From positions 4,101,535 to 4,165,534 of the forward strand of contig NC_021985.1 of the NCBI RefSeq assembly GCF_000444875.1: a stretch of 64,000 nucleotides of DNA. The letters are read 5' to 3'. This document shows, one piece after another, positions 50,177-58,104 of the stretch. The notes beneath the pieces are model-generated. The model was not told where the DNA came from and made no database searches. It saw only the letters and a list, made by a program, of their open reading frames with translations. Made by a program: the position numbers and the translations under genes. The DNA is from Streptomyces collinus Tu 365 (GTDB lineage Bacteria > Actinomycetota > Actinomycetes > Streptomycetales > Streptomycetaceae). The first letter of the stretch is position 1. Every line of letters starts with the position of its first letter.

Positions 50177-51055
50177 ATGGATCGGCGGCAGCACAGGCGG
50201 TCGGGCAGAACGGTCGTCGCGGTGGAGATCCTGGCGATCACGGCCGGGCTCGCGGCGGGCGCCACGGGATGCTCCGGCAGGGGAGCGGCGGCCGAGGGGG
50301 TGAACGGCGCGGGCGGCGACCCGGTGGCCGTCCTGCGGCAGGCCGCGGGCGCCCTGCGCGAGGCGGGCAGCTCGAAGGCCAGCACCTCCATGGAGATGGC
50401 GACCGGCGGCACCCGGGTCACCATCCGCGGCAAGGGCGTCTACGACTACCGGCGCCGGCTCGGGCAGCTGACCGTCGTGCTGCCCGAGGATCCCGCCGGC
50501 ACCCCCGAGCACCGTCCCATCACCGAACTGCTGGCACCGGGAGCACTGTTCATGAAGAACCGGGGCGCGGGCGTGCCCGCCGACAAGTGGGTACGGGTGG
50601 AGACCGCCTCCCTGTCCGACGGCAATCTGGTCACCGGCGGGGTGACGGACCCGTACGCGGCGGCGGAGGTGCTGCGCGGGACGCGCACGGCCACGTACCT
50701 GGGACGCGAGGAGGTCGGCGGGATCGCGGTGCGCCACTACCGCGGCACGGCCGACCTGTCCCGCGCGGCCGCGGCCGCCTCGGCGGACGACCGGGAGCCC
50801 TTGCGGGCGGCGGCGAAAGGGTTCGCCACACCCGCTGTCCCGTTCGACGCCTATCTGGACGACCTGGGGCGCGTCCGCAAGCTGCGGCAGCACTTCAGCT
50901 TCGTCAACGGCCGGGAGAAGACACCGGTCGCGGTCGCCTCGACGACCCTGCTGTACGACTTCGGCGCCGCCGCTGACGTGCGTCTGCCCAGCCCACGGGA
51001 CATCTACGCGGGCCGGATCGCGGAGAGCGGGGCCGGGAGCCGGACGGTGCACTAG
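50177..51055 (+). CDS. Putative lipoprotein, LppX/LprG-like
   Basis: A 292-residue exported lipoprotein. The lipobox is at about residue 32 (AAGATGCSG) after a hydrophobic VAVEILAITAGLA core. The mature part has SSKASTSMEMATGGTRVTIR, PITELLAPGALFMKNRG and ATPAVPFDAYLDDLGRVRKL, the layout of DUF2092/LolA-like lipid-binding lipoproteins of actinobacteria. Its partner and ligand are unknown. ATG 50177 follows GGGGGTAGG. Confidence 0.75.
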   Translation: MDRRQHRRSGRTVVAVEILAITAGLAAGATGCSGRGAAAEGVNGAGGDPVAVLRQAAGALREAGSSKASTSMEMATGGTRVTIRGKGVYDYRRRLGQLTVVLPEDPAGTPEHRPITELLAPGALFMKNRGAGVPADKWVRVETASLSDGNLVTGGVTDPYAAAEVLRGTRTATYLGREEVGGIAVRHYRGTADLSRAAAAASADDREPLRAAAKGFATPAVPFDAYLDDLGRVRKLRQHFSFVNGREKTPVAVASTTLLYDFGAAADVRLPSPRDIYAGRIAESGAGSRTVH

Positions 51056-51147
51056 TCCGGGACGCCACCCTGGGACTAGCCCGTCCGTGCCATGCGCGGC
51101 GTGTAGAGCCCTGCCTACTCTAGGAAGTCGGTGTCGGCGGAGAAGAG

Positions 51148-51324
51148 GTGACGCGCGTGGCTGGGGTCGGCGGTACGGCAGTCCAGGACCACGTGGCCCT
51201 CGCCGAGATCGAACTGTGCGGCGAGCTGATCATCGCCGCCTCGGCCGCCGAGGACCGGCTGAGCCTGGAGAGCATCGACGAGGTGCTGCGGGTGGCCGAG
51301 GAGCGGGAGTCCGCCGAGGTGTGA
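51148..51324 (+). CDS. Small conserved-looking acidic protein, 58 residues
   Basis: A short gene from GTG 51148 with GGAG 5 bases upstream. VALAEIELCGELIIAASAAE and RLSLESIDEVLRVAEERESA give two amphipathic acidic helices with one Cys. The third-position G/C bias of the frame is strong and the stop is clean. It converges with csoR (20 bases between stops). No function recognised. Confidence 0.6.
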   Translation: MTRVAGVGGTAVQDHVALAEIELCGELIIAASAAEDRLSLESIDEVLRVAEERESAEV

Positions 51325-51343
51325 AAATCCCGGGTCCGGCGGC

Positions 51344-51649
51344 TCAGGTCCGCAGCAGCCGGCCGATGGCCTTCGTGGCCTCGTCCACCTTGGCGTCGAT
51401 CTCGTCCCCGCCCTTGAGGGCCGCGTCGGCCACGCAGTGCCGCAGGTGCTCCTCCAGCAGCTGCAGGGCGAAGGACTGCAGGGCCTTGGTGGAGGCGGAC
51501 ACCTGGGTGAGTATGTCGATGCAGTAGGTGTCCTCGTCGACCATGCGCTGCAGGCCGCGGATCTGGCCCTCGATCCGGCGCAGTCGCTTGAGGTGCTCGT
51601 CCTTCTGCTTGTGGTAACCGTGCGTGGCGCCGGCCTCGGTCGTCGTCAT
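51344..51649 (-). CDS. csoR: CsoR, copper-sensing repressor
   Basis: A 101-residue DUF156 helical repressor. The Cu(I) triad Cys-His-Cys appears as TYCIDILTQVSAST and LLEEHLRHCVAD (C, then H and C four apart). LKRLRRIEGQIRGLQRMVDE is the DNA-facing helix with conserved Arg residues. ATG 51649 is chosen; the frame runs 12 codons further to 51685 over its own operator. Streptomyces CsoR releases DNA on Cu(I) binding to induce copper export. Confidence 0.92.
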   Translation of the reverse strand: MTTTEAGATHGYHKQKDEHLKRLRRIEGQIRGLQRMVDEDTYCIDILTQVSASTKALQSFALQLLEEHLRHCVADAALKGGDEIDAKVDEATKAIGRLLRT

Positions 51650-51683
51650 CGCGGGCCTCCGTTTCGGGACGAACTTCGGATAC

Positions 51684-51700
51684 ATACCCCTGGTGGGTAT
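51684..51700. promoter_or_regulatory. CsoR operator
   Basis: ATACCC (51684-51689), CTGGT, GGGTAT (51695-51700). This is the G-tract palindrome type bound by actinobacterial CsoR and lies 35 bases upstream of csoR, consistent with autorepression. Confidence 0.85.
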
Positions 51701-51855
51701 ATGGTAACGAATTTCGCGGGGTAGAGGGGCCTTGGTACGCCCCCCTGATGATCGTCGTGCCCGATGGGCGACACTGGAGGGCGGCCCGATAGCCGTGGCC
51801 GGATGATGCGCCTAGCATCACCCTGACCGAAACCGAAGCACCCCGAGGACCCCAC

Positions 51856-52476
51856 GTGCGCTTTCGTCTGACCCCCAGGGAGACGAGCTTCTACGACATG
51901 TTCGCCGCTTCCGCGGACAACATCGTCACCGGCTCGAAACTCCTGATGGAACTGCTCGGAGCGGACTCCGCCGCCCGGGCCGAGATCGCAGAGCGTATGC
52001 GGGCAGCGGAACACGCCGGTGACGACGCCACGCACGCGATCTTCCACCAGCTGAACTCCTCGTTCATCACGCCGTTCGACCGCGAGGACATCTACGCCCT
52101 CGCCGGCTCGCTCGACGACATCATGGACTTCATGGAGGAGGCCGTCGACCTCGTCGTCCTCTACAACGTCGAGGAGCTCCCCAAGGGCGTCGAGCAGCAG
52201 ATCGAGGTGCTGGCCCGGGCCGCGGAGCTGACGGCGGAGGCCATGCCGAACCTCCGCACGATGGAGAACCTCACCGAGTACTGGATCGAGGTGAACCGTC
52301 TGGAGAACCAGGCGGACCAGATCCACCGCAAGCTGCTGGCCCACCTCTTCAACGGAAAGTACGACGCGATCGAGGTGCTGAAGCTCAAGCAGATCGTGGA
52401 CGTGCTGGAAGAGGCCGCGGACGCGTTCGAGCACGTGGCGAACACGGTGGAGACCATCGCCGTCAAGGAGTCCTGA
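51856..52476 (+). CDS. DUF47 (PhoU-like) Pit accessory protein
   Basis: A 206-residue helical protein. RETSFYDMFAASADNIVTGS, MRAAEHAGDDATHAIFHQLN and PFDREDIYALAGSLDDIMDF are the DUF47 conserved blocks with acidic metal-binding residues as in PhoU. It lies 7 bases before the Pit gene, the usual partner, and probably controls phosphate flux through it. GTG 51856 follows CCGAGGACC. Confidence 0.92.
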   Translation: MRFRLTPRETSFYDMFAASADNIVTGSKLLMELLGADSAARAEIAERMRAAEHAGDDATHAIFHQLNSSFITPFDREDIYALAGSLDDIMDFMEEAVDLVVLYNVEELPKGVEQQIEVLARAAELTAEAMPNLRTMENLTEYWIEVNRLENQADQIHRKLLAHLFNGKYDAIEVLKLKQIVDVLEEAADAFEHVANTVETIAVKES

Positions 52477-52483
52477 GGCGTCG

Positions 52484-53482
52484 ATGGACACCTTCGCCCT
52501 GATCGTGACCATCGCGGTCGCGCTCTTCTTCACGTACACGAACGGCTTTCACGACTCCGCCAACGCGATCGCCACCTCGGTGTCGACGCGCGCGCTGACC
52601 CCGCGGGCGGCGCTCGCCATGGCCGCGGTGATGAACCTCGCGGGCGCCTTCCTGGGCTCCGGGGTCGCCAAGACCGTCAGCGAGGGCCTGATCGAGACGC
52701 CCAAGGGCTCGACCGGTCTGGGCATCCTCTTCGCCGCCCTGGTCGGCGCGATCGTCTGGAACCTGGTCACCTGGTACTTCGGGCTGCCCTCCTCGTCCTC
52801 GCACGCCCTGTTCGGCGGCCTGGTCGGCGCCGCGCTCGCGGGCGGCACCGAGGTCCTGTGGAACGGCGTCGTCGACAAGGTCATCATCCCGATGTTCCTG
52901 TCGCCGGTGGTCGGCCTGATCGTCGGCTACATCGTCATGACGGCGATCCTCTGGCTGTTCCGCAAGGCCAACCCGCACAAGGCCAAGCGCGGCTTCCGCA
53001 TCGCGCAGACCGTCTCGGCGGCCGGCATGGCGCTCGGCCACGGCCTCCAGGACGCCCAGAAGACGATGGGTGTCGTGGTGATGGCACTGGTGATCTCCGG
53101 CCACGAGACGTACGGCGACCCGATCCCGGTCTGGGTGAAGATCGTCTGCGCCGCGATGCTGTCGCTGGGCACTTACGCGGGCGGCTGGCGCATCATGCGC
53201 ACGCTGGGCCGCAAGATCATCGAGCTGGACCCGCCGCAGGGCTTCGCCGCCGAGACCACCGGCGCGTCGATCATGTTCACGACGGCGTACCTCTTCAAGG
53301 CGCCGATCTCGACCACTCATGTGATCACCTCGGCGATCATGGGCGTGGGCGCGACGAAGCGGGTGAACGCCGTGCGCTGGGGCGTCGCCAAGAACATCGT
53401 CCTCGGCTGGTTCATCACCATGCCGGCGGCCGCCCTGGTCGCCGCCGCGGCCTTCGGGATCATCAACCTGACGATCCTGTAG
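52484..53482 (+). CDS. pit: Low-affinity inorganic phosphate transporter, PiT family
   Basis: A 332-residue membrane transporter. The PiT signature NGFHDSANAIATSVSTRALT is near the start and is repeated in inverted half as TGASIMFTTAYLFKAPIST. About ten helices with a central cytoplasmic loop. It imports metal-phosphate with protons. I recall the S. coelicolor counterpart at this position as PitH2. It ends at a strong terminator. Confidence 0.94.
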   Translation: MDTFALIVTIAVALFFTYTNGFHDSANAIATSVSTRALTPRAALAMAAVMNLAGAFLGSGVAKTVSEGLIETPKGSTGLGILFAALVGAIVWNLVTWYFGLPSSSSHALFGGLVGAALAGGTEVLWNGVVDKVIIPMFLSPVVGLIVGYIVMTAILWLFRKANPHKAKRGFRIAQTVSAAGMALGHGLQDAQKTMGVVVMALVISGHETYGDPIPVWVKIVCAAMLSLGTYAGGWRIMRTLGRKIIELDPPQGFAAETTGASIMFTTAYLFKAPISTTHVITSAIMGVGATKRVNAVRWGVAKNIVLGWFITMPAAALVAAAAFGIINLTIL

Positions 53483-53527
53483 TCACCGCCGGGGGCCCGC
53501 CCCCGAGACCGGTGCCCACAACGCGCT

Positions 53528-53558
53528 GGGCCCGCCCCCGGAAGCCGGGGGCGGGCCC
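53528..53558 (+). terminator. Terminator of the DUF47-pit operon
   Basis: A perfect 14-bp stem (GGGCCCGCCCCCGG at 53528-53541, complement at 53545-53558) with a 3-base loop, followed by TT. It lies between convergent pit and pstB and may serve both. Confidence 0.88.
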
Positions 53559-53610
53559 TTCTGCGTCCTCGCGGTGGCACCGCCATGCAGCACCGCGAGG
53601 GGTCTGGGGA

Positions 53611-54387
53611 TCAGCCGAAGCGGCCGGAGATGTAGTCCTCCGTGGCCTGCACCGACGGGTTGGAGAAGATCCGCTCGGTGTCGTCGATCTCGATCAGCCG
53701 ACCGGGCTGGCCCACGGCGGCCAGGTTGAAGAACGCCGTACGGTCCGAGACGCGCGCCGCCTGCTGCATGTTGTGGGTCACGATGACGATCGTGAACCGT
53801 TCCTTCAGCTCACCGATCAGGTCCTCGATGGCGAGCGTGGAGATCGGGTCCAGGGCCGAGCAGGGCTCGTCCATGAGCAGGACGTCCGGCTCGACGGCGA
53901 TCGCCCGCGCGATGCACAGACGCTGCTGCTGGCCACCCGACAGGCCGGAGCCCGGCTTGTTCAGGCGGTCCTTCACCTCGTTCCAGAGGTTCGCGCCCTT
54001 GAGCGACTTCTCGACGATGTCGCCCAGTGCGCTCTTCTTGTAGTTGCCGTTCAGGCGCAGACCCGCCGCCACGTTGTCGAAGATCGACATGGTGGGGAAG
54101 GGGTTCGGGCGCTGGAAGACCATGCCGACCTCGCGGCGCACCGACACCGGGTCGATGCCCGAGCCGTACAGGTCCTCGTCGTCGAGGAGCACCTTGCCCT
54201 CGACCCGGCCACCGGGGGTGACCTCGTGCATGCGGTTCAGCGTGCGCAGGAACGTCGACTTGCCGCAGCCGGACGGGCCGATGAACGCCGTCACCGAGCG
54301 CGGCTCGACGGACATGGAGATGTCCTCGATCGCCTTGTGGGATCCGTAGTAGGCGGTGAGCCCGCTTACGTCGATTCGCTTGGCCAT
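53611..54387 (-). CDS. pstB: Phosphate ABC transporter ATP-binding protein
   Basis: A 258-residue ATPase. Walker A FIGPSGCGKSTFLRTLNRMH, signature SGLSGGQQQRLCIARAIAVE, Walker B VLLMDEPCSALDP, H-loop IVIVTHNMQQAARVSDRTAF. The last gene of pstSCAB, 73 bases after pstA. It powers high-affinity phosphate import. Confidence 0.97.
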   Translation of the reverse strand: MAKRIDVSGLTAYYGSHKAIEDISMSVEPRSVTAFIGPSGCGKSTFLRTLNRMHEVTPGGRVEGKVLLDDEDLYGSGIDPVSVRREVGMVFQRPNPFPTMSIFDNVAAGLRLNGNYKKSALGDIVEKSLKGANLWNEVKDRLNKPGSGLSGGQQQRLCIARAIAVEPDVLLMDEPCSALDPISTLAIEDLIGELKERFTIVIVTHNMQQAARVSDRTAFFNLAAVGQPGRLIEIDDTERIFSNPSVQATEDYISGRFG

Positions 54388-54460
54388 GTCTACTTCACTT
54401 CCAGAAATTCAAGCTCGGTCGCTGGGTGGCCGCCATCGGCCGGTAGCCGCTAATCGGTGC

Positions 54461-55522
54461 TTAGCGACCGGTCTTCGGGGCCTTCCAGCGGGCGATGCCG
54501 CGGGCCACGAGGTTGAGGATCATCACGAAGGCGATCAGCGCGAGCGAGGCCGCCCACGCCCGGTCGTACGCCGCACCGCTACCCGCGCTGTTCGCGAACT
54601 GCTGGTAGATGTACAGCGGCAGCGACGCCTGCGCCCCCTCGAAGGGGTTGTTGTTGATGAACGGGTTGCCGAAGACCAGCAGCAGCACCGGCGCGGTCTC
54701 ACCGGCGATACGGGCGACCGCCAGCATGATGCCGGTGGTGATGCCGCCGATCGAGGTCGGCAGGACCACCTTCATGATCGTGCGCCACTTCGGCACACCG
54801 AGGGCCAGGGACGCCTCGCGCAGCTCGTTCGGGACGAGCTTGAGCATCTCCTCGGTGGAGCGCACGACGACCGGCATCATCAGGATGGCCAGGGCCAGCG
54901 AACCGGCGAAGCCGAACGGCTGCATCTTGAAGATGAGCATCAGGCTGAGGATGAACAGACCCGCCACGATCGACGGGATGCCCGTCATGACGTCGACGAA
55001 GAAGGTGACGGCCTTGGCGAGCCTGCCCCGGCCGTACTCCACCAGGTAGATCGCGGTGAGCACGCCGATCGGGGCGCCGATCAGGGTGGCGAGGCCGACC
55101 TGCTCCAGGCTGCCGATGATGGCGTGGTAGATACCGCCGCCGGGCTCGGTGTCGGCGACGACACCCATCGAGTGGGTCAGGAAGTAGAGGTTCAGGACCT
55201 TCACACCGCGTGCGACGGTCACCCAGATCAGGGAGACCAGCGGCACCACGGCGACCACGAAGGCGACCCAGACCAGGCTGGTCACGATGCGGTCCTTGGC
55301 CTGCCTGCGGCCCTCGACGCGCGCGGCGATGCCGTACGTGCCGAGGACGAACAGGACCGCGGCGATCAGACCCCACTGGACGCTGCTGTGCAGTCCGGCG
55401 GCGAACGAGATGCCGATGCCGAGGGCGACGGAGCCGGCGGCGATCGCCCAGGGCGACCACGTGGGCAGGCTGGCGCCGCGCAGGGTGCTGGGGCGCTTGT
55501 GGCTGACGGCTGCGGTGCTCAT
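54461..55522 (-). CDS. pstA: Phosphate ABC transporter permease PstA
   Basis: A 353-residue permease from ATG 55522, overlapping the pstC end by 4 bases (ATGA). Six or more helices. The EAA loop is ELREASLALGVPKWRTIMKV. An N-terminal extension of about 80 residues with two extra helices (AIAAGSVALGIGISFAAG, LIAAVLFVLGTYGIAARV) precedes the core permease; this is longer than enterobacterial PstA. Confidence 0.95.
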   Translation of the reverse strand: MSTAAVSHKRPSTLRGASLPTWSPWAIAAGSVALGIGISFAAGLHSSVQWGLIAAVLFVLGTYGIAARVEGRRQAKDRIVTSLVWVAFVVAVVPLVSLIWVTVARGVKVLNLYFLTHSMGVVADTEPGGGIYHAIIGSLEQVGLATLIGAPIGVLTAIYLVEYGRGRLAKAVTFFVDVMTGIPSIVAGLFILSLMLIFKMQPFGFAGSLALAILMMPVVVRSTEEMLKLVPNELREASLALGVPKWRTIMKVVLPTSIGGITTGIMLAVARIAGETAPVLLLVFGNPFINNNPFEGAQASLPLYIYQQFANSAGSGAAYDRAWAASLALIAFVMILNLVARGIARWKAPKTGR

Positions 55523-56526
55523 GCGTTGGCCCCCGAGTACTCCGCGCGGCGGGCGATGATCAGCCGGGCCGCGCCGTTGACCAGCAGGGTGATGACGAAC
55601 AGGACCAGACCAGACGCGATCAGCGCGTCCCGGCCGAACTCCGTCGCCTCGCTGAACTTGCTGGCGATGTTCTGCGCGAAGGTGCCGCCGCCCGGGTTGA
55701 GCAGGCTGGCCTGGATGTCGAAGGACGGGGAGAGCACCGTGGCCACGGCCATCGTCTCGCCCAGCGCACGGCCGAGGCCGAGCATCGAGGCGGAGATCAC
55801 GCCGGAGCGGCCGAAGGGCAGCACGGACATGCGGATGACCTCCCAGCGCGTGGCGCCGAGGGCCAGGGCCGCCTCCTCGTGCATGCGCGGGACCTGGCGG
55901 AAGACCTCGCGGCTCACGTTGGTGATGATCGGCAGGATCATGATCGCGAGCAGGATGCCCACGGTGAGCATCGAGCGCGGGGCGCCCTGGTCCCAGGAGA
56001 ACAGGCCGGTCCAGCCGAAGAAGTCGTTGAGCCAGCCGAAGAGGCCGTTCATGTGCGGGACGAGCACCAGCGCGCCCCACAGGCCGTACACGATGGACGG
56101 CACGGCGGCGAGCAGGTCGATCACGTAGGCGACCGGACCGGCGAGCCGGCGCGGCGCGTAGTGCGTGATGAACAGCGCGATGGCGACCGCGACCGGGACC
56201 GCGAGCAGCATGGCGACGACGGAGGAGACGATCGTGCCGAACGCCAGGACCGCGATGCCGAAGGTCGGCGGCAGGAGGTTGGTGTTCCACTCGAAGGTGG
56301 TCAGGAAGTTGCCGTGGTCCTTGCTGATGGCGAGGGAGGCACGGTAGGTGAGGAAGACCGCGATCGCGGCCATGATCACCAGAAGCAGGATGCCCGAGCC
56401 GCGGGTCAGGCCGAGGAAGATCCGGTCACCGGGCCGGGTCGCGCCGCGGGCGGCGCGCTTGACCTCGGTCTCGGTGGGACGCGGGGCGGGAGGAGGTGCG
56501 TCGGTTGTTTTCGTCGATATGTCCAT
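55519..56526 (-). CDS. pstC: Phosphate ABC transporter permease PstC
   Basis: A 335-residue permease from ATG 56526. The first helix is about 40-60 (GSGILLLVIMAAIAVFLTYR). AAVPSIVYGLWGALVLVPHM and the EAA loop MHEEAALALGATRWEVIRMS are typical. It lies downstream of pstS behind a strong hairpin and is translationally coupled to pstA. Confidence 0.95.
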   Translation of the reverse strand: MDISTKTTDAPPPAPRPTETEVKRAARGATRPGDRIFLGLTRGSGILLLVIMAAIAVFLTYRASLAISKDHGNFLTTFEWNTNLLPPTFGIAVLAFGTIVSSVVAMLLAVPVAVAIALFITHYAPRRLAGPVAYVIDLLAAVPSIVYGLWGALVLVPHMNGLFGWLNDFFGWTGLFSWDQGAPRSMLTVGILLAIMILPIITNVSREVFRQVPRMHEEAALALGATRWEVIRMSVLPFGRSGVISASMLGLGRALGETMAVATVLSPSFDIQASLLNPGGGTFAQNIASKFSEATEFGRDALIASGLVLFVITLLVNGAARLIIARRAEYSGANA

Positions 56527-56596
56527 CGGGTTCTCCGGTCTGCTGAGCCGTGCACCCGGGTGGGGTGTGCGGCTCTTGGCGGCGGTGCACCGGACG

Positions 56597-56640
56597 GTGC
56601 GGCCCGGTCCTCGGGGAAGTCCGTGTGGACCGGGCCGCAC
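56597..56640 (-). terminator. Intercistronic hairpin between pstS and pstC
   Basis: A perfect 14-bp stem (GTGCGGCCCGGTCC at 56597-56610, complement at 56627-56640) with a 16-base loop, 12 bases past the pstS stop. It should terminate most transcripts or protect the pstS 3' end, giving more PstS than PstCAB. Confidence 0.85.
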
Positions 56641-56652
56641 TCTCGGATCAGG

Positions 56653-57783
56653 TCAGCTCAGGCCCTCGATGGTGGTGCGGACCTTGGCGATGATCGCGTC
56701 GGGGACGGGCGCGTAGTCGATGCCCGACAGGACCTTCTGGCCGTCCTCGCTCGCGATGTAGCGGAGGAACGCCTTGGTGGCGGGCAGGGTGTCCGCCTTG
56801 TTGCCCTTGTCGCAGACGATCTCGTACGTGACCAGGGTGATCGGGTAGGCGCCCTCGGCCTTGGTCTTGTAGTCGAGCTTCAGCGTCAGGTCCTTGCCGG
56901 TGCCGACGACCTTGGCGGCCGCGATGTCGGCGGTGGCGCTGTCGGTGCTCGGGGCGACGGGCTTGCTGGCGCCGGTGTCGATGGAGACGGCCTTGATGCC
57001 GTCCTTGACGTAGGACAGCTCGAAGTAGCCGATGGCGCCGGAGGTCTGCTTGACCTGCTGGGCCACACCCGCGGACTGCGGGGCGGACTGGCCGCCCTTG
57101 GCCTGCCAGGCCTTGCCGCCGGAGTACTTCCAGTTGTCCGGGGTGGTGGCGATCAGGTACTTGGTGAAGTTGTCCGTGGTGCCGGACTCGTCCGAGCGGT
57201 GGAACGCCTGGATCTTGAGGTCGGGCAGCTTGACGCCCTTGTTCAGCTTGGCGATCGCCGGGTCGTTCCACTTGGTGATCTTGCTGTCGAAGATCTTCGC
57301 AAGGGTCGGGGCGTCCAGGACCAGGTTGTCGACACCCGGGACGTTGTAACCGAGGGCGATCGGGCCGCCGACCATCGGGAGGTCGATGCCCTGACCGCCG
57401 TTGCACACCTTCTTGGAGGCGGCGACCTCTTCCGGCTTCAGCGCGGAGTCGGAACCGGCGAAGGCGACCTGGCCCTGCGTGAACGCGGTCACGCCGGCGC
57501 CGGAGCCACCACCCTTGTAGTTGATCTGCACGCCACAGGCCTGGGAGAAGGTCTTGACCCAGGCGTCGATCGCGTTCTTCTGCGCGGAGGAGCCGTCGGC
57601 GAGCAGCTGGCCCTTGGCGTTGTCGCACTTGACCGAGCTGGCGTTGGCCGAGGCCGTCGACTTGCCGCCCGCGCCGTTGCTGCCGTTGTCGTCCGAGCCG
57701 CACGCCGTCAGGGCCAGGGCGCCGGAGACCGCGATCGCACCGAGGGAAAGGGCGCGCAGCCGGTTCTTGCGCTGAAGCTTCAC
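56653..57783 (-). CDS. pstS: Phosphate-binding lipoprotein PstS
   Basis: A 376-residue lipoprotein. The lipobox is at about residue 27 (ALALTACGSD). DGSSAQKNAIDAWVKTFSQA, then GGSGAGVTAF and HRSDESGTTDNFTKYL line the phosphate site. GTG 57783 follows GGAAGGAA; the longer frame lacks support. It binds phosphate at the cell surface and delivers it to PstCA. The promoter carries a strong PHO box. Confidence 0.96.
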   Translation of the reverse strand: MKLQRKNRLRALSLGAIAVSGALALTACGSDDNGSNGAGGKSTASANASSVKCDNAKGQLLADGSSAQKNAIDAWVKTFSQACGVQINYKGGGSGAGVTAFTQGQVAFAGSDSALKPEEVAASKKVCNGGQGIDLPMVGGPIALGYNVPGVDNLVLDAPTLAKIFDSKITKWNDPAIAKLNKGVKLPDLKIQAFHRSDESGTTDNFTKYLIATTPDNWKYSGGKAWQAKGGQSAPQSAGVAQQVKQTSGAIGYFELSYVKDGIKAVSIDTGASKPVAPSTDSATADIAAAKVVGTGKDLTLKLDYKTKAEGAYPITLVTYEIVCDKGNKADTLPATKAFLRYIASEDGQKVLSGIDYAPVPDAIIAKVRTTIEGLS

Positions 57784-57891
57784 TTTCGGGAGTTCCTTCC
57801 AGGAGCCGCCGCGGTGGGCGGCGTGCGAGGGAGTAGTGCGCGAGCGCTCGTAAGGCCGCACTCCGCACCGTGCACGGCCGAAATTAGGCAG

Positions 57892-57935
57892 AACAGGTGA
57901 AGCCGCCGATGGCCGGAAGTGAACGGCGGGTGAAC
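57892..57935 (-). promoter_or_regulatory. PHO box of the pstSCAB operon
   Basis: Four contiguous 11-base units on the minus strand: GTTCACCCGCC (57935-57925), GTTCACTTCCG (57924-57914), GCCATCGGCGG (57913-57903), CTTCACCTGTT (57902-57892). Three match the PhoP repeat GTTCACC well; the third unit is degenerate. A -10-like TAATTT (57886-57881) follows 5 bases later, so PhoP would take the place of a -35. Confidence 0.92.
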
Positions 57936-58104
57936 CCCTGCCGTCGCCTCGGTGAGGTCACGGAATGCTCACGGGGAGGGCACGCGAAGGTTCCGACGGC
58001 GAGCCGCACACGAACGCACCTTCGACGTTCGCGACCCTGCCCGAGGGAACCCTTGTGCGCATGGCGTCGTCTCGTTCCAGGAGAGCCGAGGAAGGGCGAC
58101 AGAC

